The translations under genes and the position numbers were made by a program. Shown piece after piece: positions 22,911 to 32,223 of a DNA stretch of 64,000 nt (position 1 is its first letter; the number at the start of each line of letters is the position of its first letter). The stretch is from Pseudoselenomonas ruminantium (GTDB taxonomy: Bacteria > Bacillota > Negativicutes > Selenomonadales > Selenomonadaceae): contig SVBZ01000048.1 of the NCBI GenBank assembly GCA_015058575.1, positions 1 through 64,000 on the forward strand, written 5' to 3'. The notes beneath the pieces are model-generated. The model was not told the origin of the DNA, did not search any database, and worked only from the letters and a program-made list of their open reading frames with translations.

Positions 22911-24185
22911 TTAGAGCAGGATCATCAGCACAATAGCAGCGGCCAGGCATGGCAGCGCATTGCGTTTGGATACTTCAATCGGATTGACCTTGGCAAGGCC
23001 GGCACAGATGATGGCAGCGCCAGCGACTGGCGACATGGAGCGGCCCATAGCACCGGCAATCTGGGCCAGTGAACCAAGATCCATGATGCTCATGCCGAAC
23101 TGCTCAGCATATGGCGTTACAGCACCATTGAAGGCAAAGGCAGCGGCATCGCCCGAGCCGGAGATGACGGCGATGAAGAAGGGGCCAAATGTGCCAGCGG
23201 CAGCGGCAATCGACTCCGAGCCCTTCATGAGATCGGTAAGGGCTCCCGTAAGGCCGATGGCTGTCATACCTGTCGTGAATACGCTGGCGCAGACGATAAG
23301 GCCGATGACATCGCTATACGCACTGCCCATACCTTTGAAGAAATTGCGGCAGACTTCCTGCGCATCCGACCAGGTGACGATAAGGCCGAGCGCCACGCCG
23401 ATAAGCATCGACAGCGGCACACTGATTTCCGGCAGCACAGCAACCTGTTTCGAGCCGAGGATCAACAGGAACAGCGGGACAATCGGAACGAGAGCACGCA
23501 GCGGATTGACCTTGAAGGTGCTCAGCTGCAGGTGCTCTTCGGCAGCGATTTTCTGCTGATAGGCCTTGCTGCGTTCGGCAGAGGCGCCTTCGTGGAAGAA
23601 GAAGGCATAGGCCGTCATGACGGCGATGCAGGCAATCGATGCGGCAATCGATGCCGGGGTCTCATTGAGGATGACAGTCATCATATCGGTGCCGGCAAGG
23701 TCGGCTACGAATGGGTTGTGGGCATTGCCCGGGCTGATGGCACTGCCCCAGGTACCGGCAAGCACCGTGGCAGCAGCCATGGCAGGATGGACACCGGCCG
23801 CGATAAGTGTCGGGATCAGGATACTGCCGACGGCAGCCGAGCAGCCAGAAGCCGAGGGAATCGCGAGACTGATCCACCAGGTCAGCAGGAACGACAGCGG
23901 CACGAGCAGGGCGCGGCCGCGCTTGAGAATGCCCGATATGGACTGGACGAGGTGCTGGTCGCACTGCGTGAGTTTCATGACATACGAGAAACCCATGACC
24001 GTACAGATTGTCGGTACCAGCGAGTTATTGACCATGGCCTTCGTAAAGGCCTTCATGACATCTCCGGGCAAACCGCCAATCAGACACATGATGAGACCGG
24101 CGCTGAACAGCACCAGACGGGCTTCGTACTTTTTGACGATGAGTACGAAGGTGAGAATTACCAGAATACCTCCAGCAATCAACAT
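22911..24185 (-). CDS. DcuC-type C4-dicarboxylate/anion transporter
   Basis: A 424-residue polytopic membrane protein with at least ten hydrophobic segments and the DcuC-like signatures SLAIPSASGCSAAVGSILIP, GTWGSAISPGNAHNPFVADL and ISGSGDAAAFAFNG. DcuC proteins exchange fumarate and succinate under anaerobic conditions; substrate specificity here is inferred. The ATG at 24185 follows GGAGG. An earlier in-frame start would lie upstream of that site. First gene of an operon with the peptidase. Confidence 0.8.
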   Translation of the reverse strand: MLIAGGILVILTFVLIVKKYEARLVLFSAGLIMCLIGGLPGDVMKAFTKAMVNNSLVPTICTVMGFSYVMKLTQCDQHLVQSISGILKRGRALLVPLSFLLTWWISLAIPSASGCSAAVGSILIPTLIAAGVHPAMAAATVLAGTWGSAISPGNAHNPFVADLAGTDMMTVILNETPASIAASIACIAVMTAYAFFFHEGASAERSKAYQQKIAAEEHLQLSTFKVNPLRALVPIVPLFLLILGSKQVAVLPEISVPLSMLIGVALGLIVTWSDAQEVCRNFFKGMGSAYSDVIGLIVCASVFTTGMTAIGLTGALTDLMKGSESIAAAAGTFGPFFIAVISGSGDAAAFAFNGAVTPYAEQFGMSIMDLGSLAQIAGAMGRSMSPVAGAAIICAGLAKVNPIEVSKRNALPCLAAAIVLMILL

Positions 24186-24221
24186 AATAAAAACCTCCAA
24201 ACAATAATAGTTTTTTGACAA

Positions 24222-24481
24222 ATCAATTATACATTAATAATATTTATCCAACAATACCATAAGATAATATATATGCGCTTGATTCGTGGACATATGCTTG
24301 CGGGATTATGTAACAGTGTAATGCTGTTCTGCTTTTTCGGTTGCAATATCTTAGCCGTGATGCTAAAATAGAAAAGAATGATTTGATCGGATAAGCGTTA
24401 TAAACTTTTTTTATTTTTGGTTCGGACGATAATTGCTTCATACGCAATAGGATATAAATTAAATAGTTGGAGGTGTATTTT
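24222..24481. other. Divergent intergenic region before RNase J
   Basis: This A+T-rich stretch separates the leftward transporter from rnj. TATAAA at 24453-24458 is a possible -10 for rnj. I see no gene or known RNA in it. Confidence 0.4.
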
Positions 24482-26146
24482 TTGGCTAAAGGAGCACAAA
24501 AATTACAGATTATTCCTCTGGGTGGACTAGGGGAAATTGGTAAGAACATGACGGTTATTCGCGTGGATGACGAAATCCTCGTGATTGACTCGGGCCTGAT
24601 GTTCCCGGAAGAGGATATGCTGGGGATCGATCTTGTTATCCCGGATATCAGCTACCTGCTGGAAAATCGTGAGAAAATCAAGGCGATTGTCCTGACGCAT
24701 GGCCATGAGGATCACATCGGCGCGCTGCCGTATGTTCTCAAACAGATCAATGTACCGGTCTATGGTACGCGTTTGACGTTGGGCATCCTTGAGGGACGTC
24801 TCAAGGAAAATGGCGTTGATTCGAGTAATCTGCATTCCGTTATGCAGGGCGATATCATCAATGTCGGCTGCTTCAGCGTTGGTTTCATTCGTGTCAATCA
24901 TTCAATTCCCGATGCCGTGGGACTGTCCATCAAGACGCCGGTCGGCATGATTGTCCATACGGGCGACTTCAAGCTTGACTACACGCCAATCGATGGCAAG
25001 ATGACGGACTTCCGCCGTTTCTCGGATCTTGGCAACAAAGGCGTCCTGGTCATGATGGCGGATTCGACAAATTCTGAGCGTGCGGGGCATACGCCGAGCG
25101 AGAGCACTGTAGGTGCTTCGTTTGACAAGGCATTTCACAATGCCCGCGGCCGCATCATCGTTGCGACGTTCTCGTCGAATGTCCATCGCATCCAGCAGGT
25201 CATCGATACGGCCGTACGCTATAAGCGCCGGGTTGCCGTATTGGGCCGCAGCATGGTCAATGTCGTCAATATCTCGCTGGAGCTTGGCTATATCACATGC
25301 CCCGAGGGGACGCTCATCGATATCGATGAAATCAATAACTTCCGCGCAGAGCAGCTTGTCATCGTGACGACGGGCAGCCAGGGTGAGCCGATGTCGGCGC
25401 TGACGCGTATGGCGATGTCGGACCATCGCAAGGTCACGATTGCGCCGAACGATACGGTCATCATCTCGGCTACGCCGATCCCGGGCAACGAAAAGCTCGT
25501 TTCCAAGACGATCGACAATCTGCTGCGTCTGGGTGCGAACGTGGTCTATGGCCGCGATAAGGGCGTCCATGTATCGGGCCATGCGAGCCAGGAAGAGCTC
25601 AAGCTTATGCACAATCTCGTGCGGCCGAAGTTCTTCATTCCGGTCCATGGCGAGTACCACCATCTCGTCCAGCATGCGAAGCTCGCGCAGGAGCTCGGCA
25701 TGCCCAAGGACCATATCTTCATGGGCGAGAACGGTACGATCTTCGAGTTCACGCGCGACAAGGGTACCGTAGCTGGCAAGGTGACGGCTGGCATGGTCAT
25801 GGTCGATGGCCTCGGCGTCGGCGATGTCGGCAACATCGTCCTGCGTGACCGCCGTCAGCTGTCCCAGGACGGCATCCTGATCGTCGTTGTCACCATGGAT
25901 AAGGCCAGCAATACGGTTGTGGCCGGCCCTGACATCGTGTCGCGTGGTTTTGTCTATGTCCGTGAGTCCGAGGCCTTGATGGATGAGGCCAAAGCCCGTG
26001 TCGAGCAGGCACTTGACCGCTGCGAGGACGAAGGTGTCAAGGAATGGGCGGCAATCAAGTCCAATGTCCGCGATGCGCTTGGCCGCTATCTCTTCGAGAA
26101 GACGCGCCGCCGTCCGATGATTTTGCCGATCATCATGGAAATCTAA
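24482..26146 (+). CDS. rnj: Ribonuclease J
   Basis: A 554-residue metallo-beta-lactamase/beta-CASP RNase: LTHGHEDHIGALPYV (HxHxDH), VNHSIPDAVG, HTGDFKLDYTP, MADSTNSERAG, the beta-CASP motifs ISATPIPGNE and VSGHASQEE, then PVHGEYHHL, and a C-terminal domain. It degrades and matures mRNA and rRNA with 5'-exo- and endonuclease activity. TTG at 24482 is the start, eight bases after GGAGG. Monocistronic. Whether it is the J1 or J2 type cannot be told. Confidence 0.95.
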   Translation: MAKGAQKLQIIPLGGLGEIGKNMTVIRVDDEILVIDSGLMFPEEDMLGIDLVIPDISYLLENREKIKAIVLTHGHEDHIGALPYVLKQINVPVYGTRLTLGILEGRLKENGVDSSNLHSVMQGDIINVGCFSVGFIRVNHSIPDAVGLSIKTPVGMIVHTGDFKLDYTPIDGKMTDFRRFSDLGNKGVLVMMADSTNSERAGHTPSESTVGASFDKAFHNARGRIIVATFSSNVHRIQQVIDTAVRYKRRVAVLGRSMVNVVNISLELGYITCPEGTLIDIDEINNFRAEQLVIVTTGSQGEPMSALTRMAMSDHRKVTIAPNDTVIISATPIPGNEKLVSKTIDNLLRLGANVVYGRDKGVHVSGHASQEELKLMHNLVRPKFFIPVHGEYHHLVQHAKLAQELGMPKDHIFMGENGTIFEFTRDKGTVAGKVTAGMVMVDGLGVGDVGNIVLRDRRQLSQDGILIVVVTMDKASNTVVAGPDIVSRGFVYVRESEALMDEAKARVEQALDRCEDEGVKEWAAIKSNVRDALGRYLFEKTRRRPMILPIIMEI

Positions 26147-26174
26147 AAATCCTGCCGCAGGGCAGTTTGGCAGA

Positions 26175-26217
26175 AAAAGGCTGTGGGAAGATGGGAGACA
26201 TCTTTTCACAGCCTTTT
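26175..26217 (+). terminator. Terminator of rnj
   Basis: AAAAGGCTGTG (26175-26185) pairs with CACAGCCTTTT (26207-26217); an inner GAAGATG/CATCTTT extends the fold. Confidence 0.85.
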
Positions 26218-26332
26218 GTATTGGCGGGCATTTCAATCTCTTTCTTGTAATTGCTATAGGTCTATTGTATACTGAGCCTGGCTATGGTAAATGAATCAAA
26301 GTGAATCAGGAAAATATGTCAGATAGAAGAGG

Positions 26333-27778
26333 ATGAGAAGATTGTTGACCTATTCGTTTGAGCAGGCAGGGGGTAAACCGCTCTATGAGCAGCTCTATGC
26401 CTGCATCCGTGACGATATCTTGTCGGGGCGCCTGCGAGCAGGAGAAAAGCTGCCATCCAAGCGGGCACTGGCGCGGAATCTTGGTGTCAGCACGATTACG
26501 GTGGAAGGTGCCTATGGACAGTTGACCGCTGAAGGTTATTGCCAGTCAGCACCAAGGCGTGGCTTTTTCGTGACGAATGTCGTACCGCGGCAGCAGCAAC
26601 AGATGCAGGCTATGCTGGCAAAACAGGTGGCTGACAAGTCAACGGTCAAAAAAGAGTGGCTGGCGGATTTTTCGGCCAACAGCGTTCCGGCAGAACTCTT
26701 TCCGTTTGACCTTTGGACGCGGCTGCTGCGCAAAGTGGTAAATGAAGATGCCGCGGCTCTGCTTGCGCGGTCGGCGTCCTTTGGCGTGCCGCTCTTGCGG
26801 CAGGCAATCGCCGGTCACCTGCGCAGCTTCCGCGGCCTTACGGTGCAGCCGGGGCAGATTGTCATCGGTGCCGGTACGGAGTATCTGTATAATTTGCTCG
26901 TGCAGTTTTTGGGCCGTGACCGGCGCTTTTGCGTCGAAAACCCCGGCTATGACCGCATCCGGCAGATCTATACAGCAAGTGGTGCTGATTGCGTGCTGGC
27001 GGCTATGGATGCACAGGGGGTCATTCCAGCAGAATTGACCCGTCAAAAAGCGCAAATCCTGCATATCAGCCCGTCGCATCATTTTCCGACGGGAATCATC
27101 ATGCCGGTCAGCCGCCGCTATGAGCTTTTAGGCTGGGCCGCAGCGGCAAAAGACCGCTATATCATCGAAGATGACTATGACAGCGAATTCCGTTTGACTG
27201 GCCGGCCAATTCCGACGATGATGGGCATCGATGTCAGTGACCGTGTCATTTACATGAATACTTTTTCGAAGAGCCTGACGCCGACTATCCGCATCAGTTA
27301 TATGGTGCTGCCCCAGAAACTGGTGGCACCTTTCAAGGAAAAGCTTGGGTTCTATAGCTGTACCGTATCGAATTTCGAGCAGTATACGCTGGCGCGGTTT
27401 ATCCGCGATGGCTATTTTGAAAAACATATCAACCGCATGCGCAATTTTTACCGGCGCAAACGGGAACGTTTGCTGACCTTGCTGAAAGCGGCGCCGCAAA
27501 GCAACAAGATCGAGATCATCGAACATGGTTCGGGGCTTCATTTTTTGGTGCGATTTGCGATTGCGGAACCGGATGCTGATTTTTGCCGCCGTCTGGCGGC
27601 TGAGGGCATCCGCATGCGTCCGTTGGAAGCTTACTATGAGGGGGATTGCAAGCCCGGCGCGCACATCTTCGTCTTGAATTATTCGGGCGTTCCGGACGAG
27701 CGGCTGGAAGAAGCAGTGAAGCGGTTGCTCGTCTGTGTGGATTGCTGCCAATCATCAGAGGATAAAAACAAGAAATGA
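26333..27778 (+). CDS. MocR/PdxR-family GntR regulator with aminotransferase domain
   Basis: A 481-residue fusion: N-terminal GntR winged helix (PLYEQLYACIRDDILSGRLR, LPSKRALARNLGVSTITVEG) and a fold-type I aminotransferase domain (from about residue 110) with the PLP lysine in NTFSKSLTPTIR. Such regulators often sense pyridoxal phosphate or amino compounds; PdxR controls PLP synthesis. No pdx, gab or other obvious target is adjacent. The next gene, a deoxyribosyltransferase-like enzyme, starts ten bases after the stop, which suggests co-transcription. Confidence 0.88.
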   Translation: MRRLLTYSFEQAGGKPLYEQLYACIRDDILSGRLRAGEKLPSKRALARNLGVSTITVEGAYGQLTAEGYCQSAPRRGFFVTNVVPRQQQQMQAMLAKQVADKSTVKKEWLADFSANSVPAELFPFDLWTRLLRKVVNEDAAALLARSASFGVPLLRQAIAGHLRSFRGLTVQPGQIVIGAGTEYLYNLLVQFLGRDRRFCVENPGYDRIRQIYTASGADCVLAAMDAQGVIPAELTRQKAQILHISPSHHFPTGIIMPVSRRYELLGWAAAAKDRYIIEDDYDSEFRLTGRPIPTMMGIDVSDRVIYMNTFSKSLTPTIRISYMVLPQKLVAPFKEKLGFYSCTVSNFEQYTLARFIRDGYFEKHINRMRNFYRRKRERLLTLLKAAPQSNKIEIIEHGSGLHFLVRFAIAEPDADFCRRLAAEGIRMRPLEAYYEGDCKPGAHIFVLNYSGVPDERLEEAVKRLLVCVDCCQSSEDKNKK

Positions 27779-27788
27779 GGTTAGGACA

Positions 27789-28184
27789 ATGAAGGTATAT
27801 TTTGCAGGTTCCATCCGCGGTGGCCGGCAGGATGCGGCACTCTATCGCAAGGTCATAGCGGCTTTGAAAGAGAAAAATCAGGTGCTTACCGAGCATGTGG
27901 GTGACTTGAGCCTGTCTACGGTGGAGGATAAGGGCGATAAGGCAATCTATGAACAGGATACGGCCTGGCTGCGCGAATGCGATATCGTGGTAGCAGAATG
28001 CACGCAGGTATCGTTGGGGGTTGGCTATGAGCTGGCCTATGCAGAGGCTCAGGCAAAAGAAGTGCATATTTTCTATCGTCCCCAAGAGACCCAGCTTTCG
28101 GCTATGCTGGCAGGAAATGAGCGCTTCCATATCCATCGGTATGCAGAGGAAGCAGAGATATTGGCTGCGGTGAGACGCATCTGA
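27789..28184 (+). CDS. Nucleoside 2-deoxyribosyltransferase-like (DNPH1-like) protein
   Basis: A 131-residue protein opening MKVYFAGSIRGGRQDAALYR, with AWLRECDIVVAECTQVSLGV and GYELAYAEAQ, the nucleotide-binding and catalytic-Glu pattern of the nucleoside deoxyribosyltransferase superfamily. Relatives hydrolyse deoxynucleoside monophosphates (DNPH1/Rcl) or exchange bases. The ATG at 27789 follows GAGGTTAGG; an upstream in-frame extension overlapping the regulator is unlikely. Role probably nucleotide salvage or clean-up. Confidence 0.8.
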   Translation: MKVYFAGSIRGGRQDAALYRKVIAALKEKNQVLTEHVGDLSLSTVEDKGDKAIYEQDTAWLRECDIVVAECTQVSLGVGYELAYAEAQAKEVHIFYRPQETQLSAMLAGNERFHIHRYAEEAEILAAVRRI

Positions 28185-28241
28185 TAACTGTTTCATAGCA
28201 GGATGGAGCAAGGGAATTGGTGGAGATTTCAGGAGTAAGAC

Positions 28242-28622
28242 ATGAAGGTAAAGAGTTTAGACCATCTGGTTCTGACAACAGAGAACCTCGGGGCTTGTTT
28301 GCGATTCTATACAGATGTGCTGGGCATGGAAGCAGTTCATGAAAATAATCGCCATGCGTTGAAATTTGGCCAGCAGAAAATCAATATTCATACGAGGAAG
28401 GCGGAATTCATGCCGGCTGCGCAAAATCCGCAAAGCGGATCCCTCGATATATGTCTGGTAGCCGAGGAGCCGATAGAGATGGTATATCGCGAGTTGATGG
28501 CCAAAAGGGTGACGTTGGAAACAGGAATCGTAGCAAGAAATGGTGCACGGGGCAGGATGAAGAGTATCTATCTTCGTGATCCGGATGGAAATCTGGTAGA
28601 AATTTGCAGCTATATGGAGTAG
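28242..28622 (+). CDS. VOC-family (glyoxalase-like) protein
   Basis: A 126-residue single-chain VOC protein with two beta-alpha-beta-beta-beta halves: LDHLVLTTENLGACLRFYTD then LGMEAVHE, and RMKSIYLRDPDGNLVEICSY. Likely metal ligands are His8, the Glu near the C-terminus (LVEIC) and His50 in INIHTR. The family includes glyoxalase I, dioxygenases and fosfomycin-resistance proteins; the reaction cannot be assigned. It has no obvious operon partner and is followed by about 125 bases before dnaE. Confidence 0.8.
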   Translation: MKVKSLDHLVLTTENLGACLRFYTDVLGMEAVHENNRHALKFGQQKINIHTRKAEFMPAAQNPQSGSLDICLVAEEPIEMVYRELMAKRVTLETGIVARNGARGRMKSIYLRDPDGNLVEICSYME

Positions 28623-28748
28623 GATACTTTGCTTTCACAAAAGGCAGGCGGTATCGCAGCTCCTTTTTTGCGCGTTTTATCTATGGTATACTATTAGATA
28701 CTGATTTATGGACGTTTTCGGATTTACCTTGAAAGAAGTGATAGACAG

Positions 28749-31700
28749 ATGGTCAGCAAGATTCCTTTTTGCCACCTTCATACGCATACGGAATTCAGCC
28801 TGCTCGATGGTGCCAGCCGGATCGAGGAGCTAGTCAGCACGGTAAAAGAGCTGGGCATGGATTCGCTGGCAATAACCGATCATGGTGTCATGTTTGGCGT
28901 CATTGATTTTTATAAAGAGTGCAAGAAGCAGGGCATAAAGCCGATCATTGGCTGTGAGGTCTATGTGGCGCCGACGGACCGCAGAGAGCGGCAGGAAGTC
29001 GGCGGCGTCAAATACTATCATCAGATCTTGCTCGCTGAGAACCAGACGGGCTATAAGAATCTCGTGCAGCTCGTGTCGCTGGCGAATATCGAGGGGATGT
29101 ACTATAAGCCGCGTATCGATAAAGAGCTACTGCGCAAGTATCATGAAGGGATTATCTGCCTGTCAGCCTGCATCGCCGGTGAGATCCCGCGTGCACTCAT
29201 ACAGGATAACAAGGAGCGGGCCGAGGCATTGGTCAAAGAGTATCTCGATATCTTTGGGCGTGAGAACTTCTTCCTCGAGATACAGAATCATGGACTGCCC
29301 GAAGAGCGCAAGGCCAATGCCGGCCTTATCGAACTGGCCCAAAAATACGATGTCGGACTGGTGGCGACAAATGATTGCCATTACGTCAAGCGCGAGGACA
29401 GCGAGTTCCATGATGTGCTGCTCTGCATCCAGATGGGCAAGACTATCGACGATCCTGACCGCATGCGGTTCAATAGCGATGATTACTATGTGAAGTCACC
29501 GACAGAGATGGCGGCACTATTCCCCGAGTACCCGGAGGCGTTGGCGAATACCGTGAAAATCGCCGCGCGCTGTCAGGTTGATTTTGAGTTCGGCAATATC
29601 CAGCTGCCGTATTACCCGATTCCGGCACCATATGCCGATGACGAGTCCTATCTGCGCGCTCTTTGTGAAGAGGCGCTGCCGTCACGGTATCCGGAAATCA
29701 CGCCCGCTGTGCGCGAGCGTCTTGATTATGAGCTTGATATCATCCATCGCATGGGCTATGACAGTTATTTCCTGATTGTCTGGGATTTTATCAATCATTC
29801 GCGTGAGGTGGGCATATCGGTCGGTCCTGGCCGTGGCTCGGCGGCAGGCAGCATTGTCGCTTATCTCTTGGGCATCACGAACCTTGATCCGCTCAAATAC
29901 GATTTGCTGTTTGAGCGTTTCCTGAATCCGGATCGCGTGACGATGCCGGATATCGATATCGATTTCTGCTATATCCGCCGCGAGGAGGTCATCGATTATG
30001 TCAAGGAACGGTATGGCTATGACCATGTAGCCCAGATCGTCACCTTCGGTACGATGGCAGCCAAGGGCGCGGTGCGTGATGTGGGCCGCGTGCTCAATAT
30101 GCCGTATGCGCAGGTGGCGGATATCGCCAAGCTTATTCCCAATGAGCTCAAGATGACGCTCGATAAGGCCCTCAAAGATTCAAAAGATTTGCATGTGCTC
30201 TATGAGTCGAATCCTGACGTCAAGCGTTTGATCGATCTGGCACGCAAGGTCGAGGGACTGCCGCGCCATTCTTCGACCCATGCAGCGGGGGTCGTTATTG
30301 CGCGCCATCCGTTGACCGACTATTTGCCGGTCACCGTATCAGATGGCACGCTGGTAACGGAATTCGATAAGGATCACGTCGAGGAACTCGGTCTGCTGAA
30401 GATGGATTTCCTGGGCCTGCGGACGCTGACGGTCATCAGCGATACGTTGCAGAATATTGAAAAGACCCGTGGCGAGAAAATCGATATCAATAAGATTCCG
30501 CTCGAAGATGAGCTAACAGCCAAGATGCTTTGCGAAGGGCGCACCGGAGCGGTATTCCAGATGGAGTCGTCGGGCATGACCCAGCTCGTCAAGGAACTGG
30601 CCCCAAAGAACTTTGCAGACCTCATCCCGACCGTGGCACTTTACCGCCCAGGGCCGCTCGGAAGCGGCATGGTGGAGGATTTCATCAGCGGCCGTCATGG
30701 GCGCAAGGAAGTCACGTATATGCACCCGCTGCTCGAGCCTATCCTCAAGGAGACGTTCGGTGTCGTGCTCTATCAGGAGCAGGTCATGCAGATCGTGCAG
30801 GTCCTGGCAGGTTTTTCGCTCGGCCAGGCTGATTTGCTGCGCCGTGCTATGGGTAAGAAGAAGCATGAGATCCTGATGGCGCAGAAGACAAACTTCTTAT
30901 CAGGCTGCGCGAAGAATCATATCGAGCCAGGCCTTGCGAATACGATTTTTGATTTGCTTACGCATTTTGCCGACTATGGGTTCAACAAATCGCATAGTGC
31001 AGCCTATGCGCTGGTGGCCTGGCAGACGGCATATCTAAAGGCGCATTATCCGGCAGAGTTCATGGCGGCGATGCTTACGAGCATCATGGACACGCAAAAG
31101 GTACCGACATATATTGAGCTTTGCAAGCGCATGGGCATCAAGATTCTGCCGCCGGACATCAATGCCAGCTCGGCCAATTTCAGCGTCGATGGCAGCGCAA
31201 TCCGCTTTGGCCTCGCGGCCGTGCGCAATGTTGGCGATGCGGCCATCCAGGATATCACAGCGGCACGCAGCAAAGACGGTGCATTCAAGTCGCTGGTTGA
31301 TTTCTGCAGCCGTGTCGACATGGGCAAGGTCAATAAGCGCGTCATTGAAAGCCTTATCAAATGCGGTGCCTTTGATTCGTCCGGAGCCAAGCGCAGCCAG
31401 CTCGTAGCCGTGCTTGATGCCGCAGTCGGCGAGGCGCAGCGCCAGCAGAAAGATGCGCAGAATGGCCAGCTGGGCTTGTTCACCGAAGAGACGATGGGGC
31501 AGGCAGCCGAGCTCAAGCTGCCCGATATCGCCGAGGTCTCTGAGGCTGAGCGGCTGGAGTGGGAGAAAGAAACGACAGGGTTCTATATCACGGGACACCC
31601 GCTCGACAGGTTCCGGCGCAAGCTTGAGAACCTGCCGGGCATTGCGACGCTCGAAAAGGGCGCAGTCAAGGACAAACAGCTTGTCCGCATCGGCGGGCTG

Positions 31701-32147
31701 CTGACAGAAACAAAACGCATCACGACGAAAAAGGGCGATACGATGTGCTTCGCAACACTTGAGGATTATACGGAGCGCATGGAAATCACGGTGTTCCCGC
31801 GCACATTCTATGAGCATGCGAACCTGCTGGTTCCTGATATGGCCGTGGTCATTCAGGGCAAGACGGATATTGGCGACGATGGGGTCAAGATCCTGGCCGA
31901 TAAGGTATGGTCACTTACGGAATACCTGCCGGAATACTATCTTCGCCTGCCGGCGGATGCGGATACGGCAGACCTGCGGGAGAAGCTGAAGGCTATCCTG
32001 GCGGCGCATCATGGCCAGCAGGCTGTGTTTTTGCAAATGGGTGGCCGCTGGCAGAAACTCGGCGAATCATTCTGGCTCGATGACAGTGATGAGGTCTTGG
32101 CTGAGCTTACCGGGCTTTTGGGGGCAAAGGCCGTTAAGAAGCGTTGA
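28749..32147 (+). CDS. dnaE: DNA polymerase III alpha subunit, DnaE type
   Basis: A 1132-residue C-family replicase. PHP domain first (HLHTHTEFSLLDGASR, ITDHGVMFG, GCEVYV, LSACIAGEI, TNDCHYVK), in which the metal ligands appear intact. The palm follows with GPGRGSAAGS and the catalytic MPDIDIDF near residue 400, then helix-hairpin-helix and an OB domain near the C-terminus (LVRIGGLLTETKRITTKKG). With PolC also encoded here, DnaE likely extends primers or acts in repair as in other PolC-containing Bacillota. Monocistronic; followed by a carboxypeptidase gene after about 75 bases. Confidence 0.96.
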   Translation: MVSKIPFCHLHTHTEFSLLDGASRIEELVSTVKELGMDSLAITDHGVMFGVIDFYKECKKQGIKPIIGCEVYVAPTDRRERQEVGGVKYYHQILLAENQTGYKNLVQLVSLANIEGMYYKPRIDKELLRKYHEGIICLSACIAGEIPRALIQDNKERAEALVKEYLDIFGRENFFLEIQNHGLPEERKANAGLIELAQKYDVGLVATNDCHYVKREDSEFHDVLLCIQMGKTIDDPDRMRFNSDDYYVKSPTEMAALFPEYPEALANTVKIAARCQVDFEFGNIQLPYYPIPAPYADDESYLRALCEEALPSRYPEITPAVRERLDYELDIIHRMGYDSYFLIVWDFINHSREVGISVGPGRGSAAGSIVAYLLGITNLDPLKYDLLFERFLNPDRVTMPDIDIDFCYIRREEVIDYVKERYGYDHVAQIVTFGTMAAKGAVRDVGRVLNMPYAQVADIAKLIPNELKMTLDKALKDSKDLHVLYESNPDVKRLIDLARKVEGLPRHSSTHAAGVVIARHPLTDYLPVTVSDGTLVTEFDKDHVEELGLLKMDFLGLRTLTVISDTLQNIEKTRGEKIDINKIPLEDELTAKMLCEGRTGAVFQMESSGMTQLVKELAPKNFADLIPTVALYRPGPLGSGMVEDFISGRHGRKEVTYMHPLLEPILKETFGVVLYQEQVMQIVQVLAGFSLGQADLLRRAMGKKKHEILMAQKTNFLSGCAKNHIEPGLANTIFDLLTHFADYGFNKSHSAAYALVAWQTAYLKAHYPAEFMAAMLTSIMDTQKVPTYIELCKRMGIKILPPDINASSANFSVDGSAIRFGLAAVRNVGDAAIQDITAARSKDGAFKSLVDFCSRVDMGKVNKRVIESLIKCGAFDSSGAKRSQLVAVLDAAVGEAQRQQKDAQNGQLGLFTEETMGQAAELKLPDIAEVSEAERLEWEKETTGFYITGHPLDRFRRKLENLPGIATLEKGAVKDKQLVRIGGLLTETKRITTKKGDTMCFATLEDYTERMEITVFPRTFYEHANLLVPDMAVVIQGKTDIGDDGVKILADKVWSLTEYLPEYYLRLPADADTADLREKLKAILAAHHGQQAVFLQMGGRWQKLGESFWLDDSDEVLAELTGLLGAKAVKKR

Positions 32148-32223
32148 GGGACGGTGTTGCCAAGCCTCTGGGCGAATGATAAAATAGAAAGGTATATCTT
32201 AACGGAATTGGAGTGTTTGTTTT

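Noticed and set aside
24902..26236. 444-codon open frame on the minus strand opposite RNase J
   Set aside because: Same reasoning: RNase J motifs are unequivocal on the plus strand, and the antisense protein has no recognisable fold.
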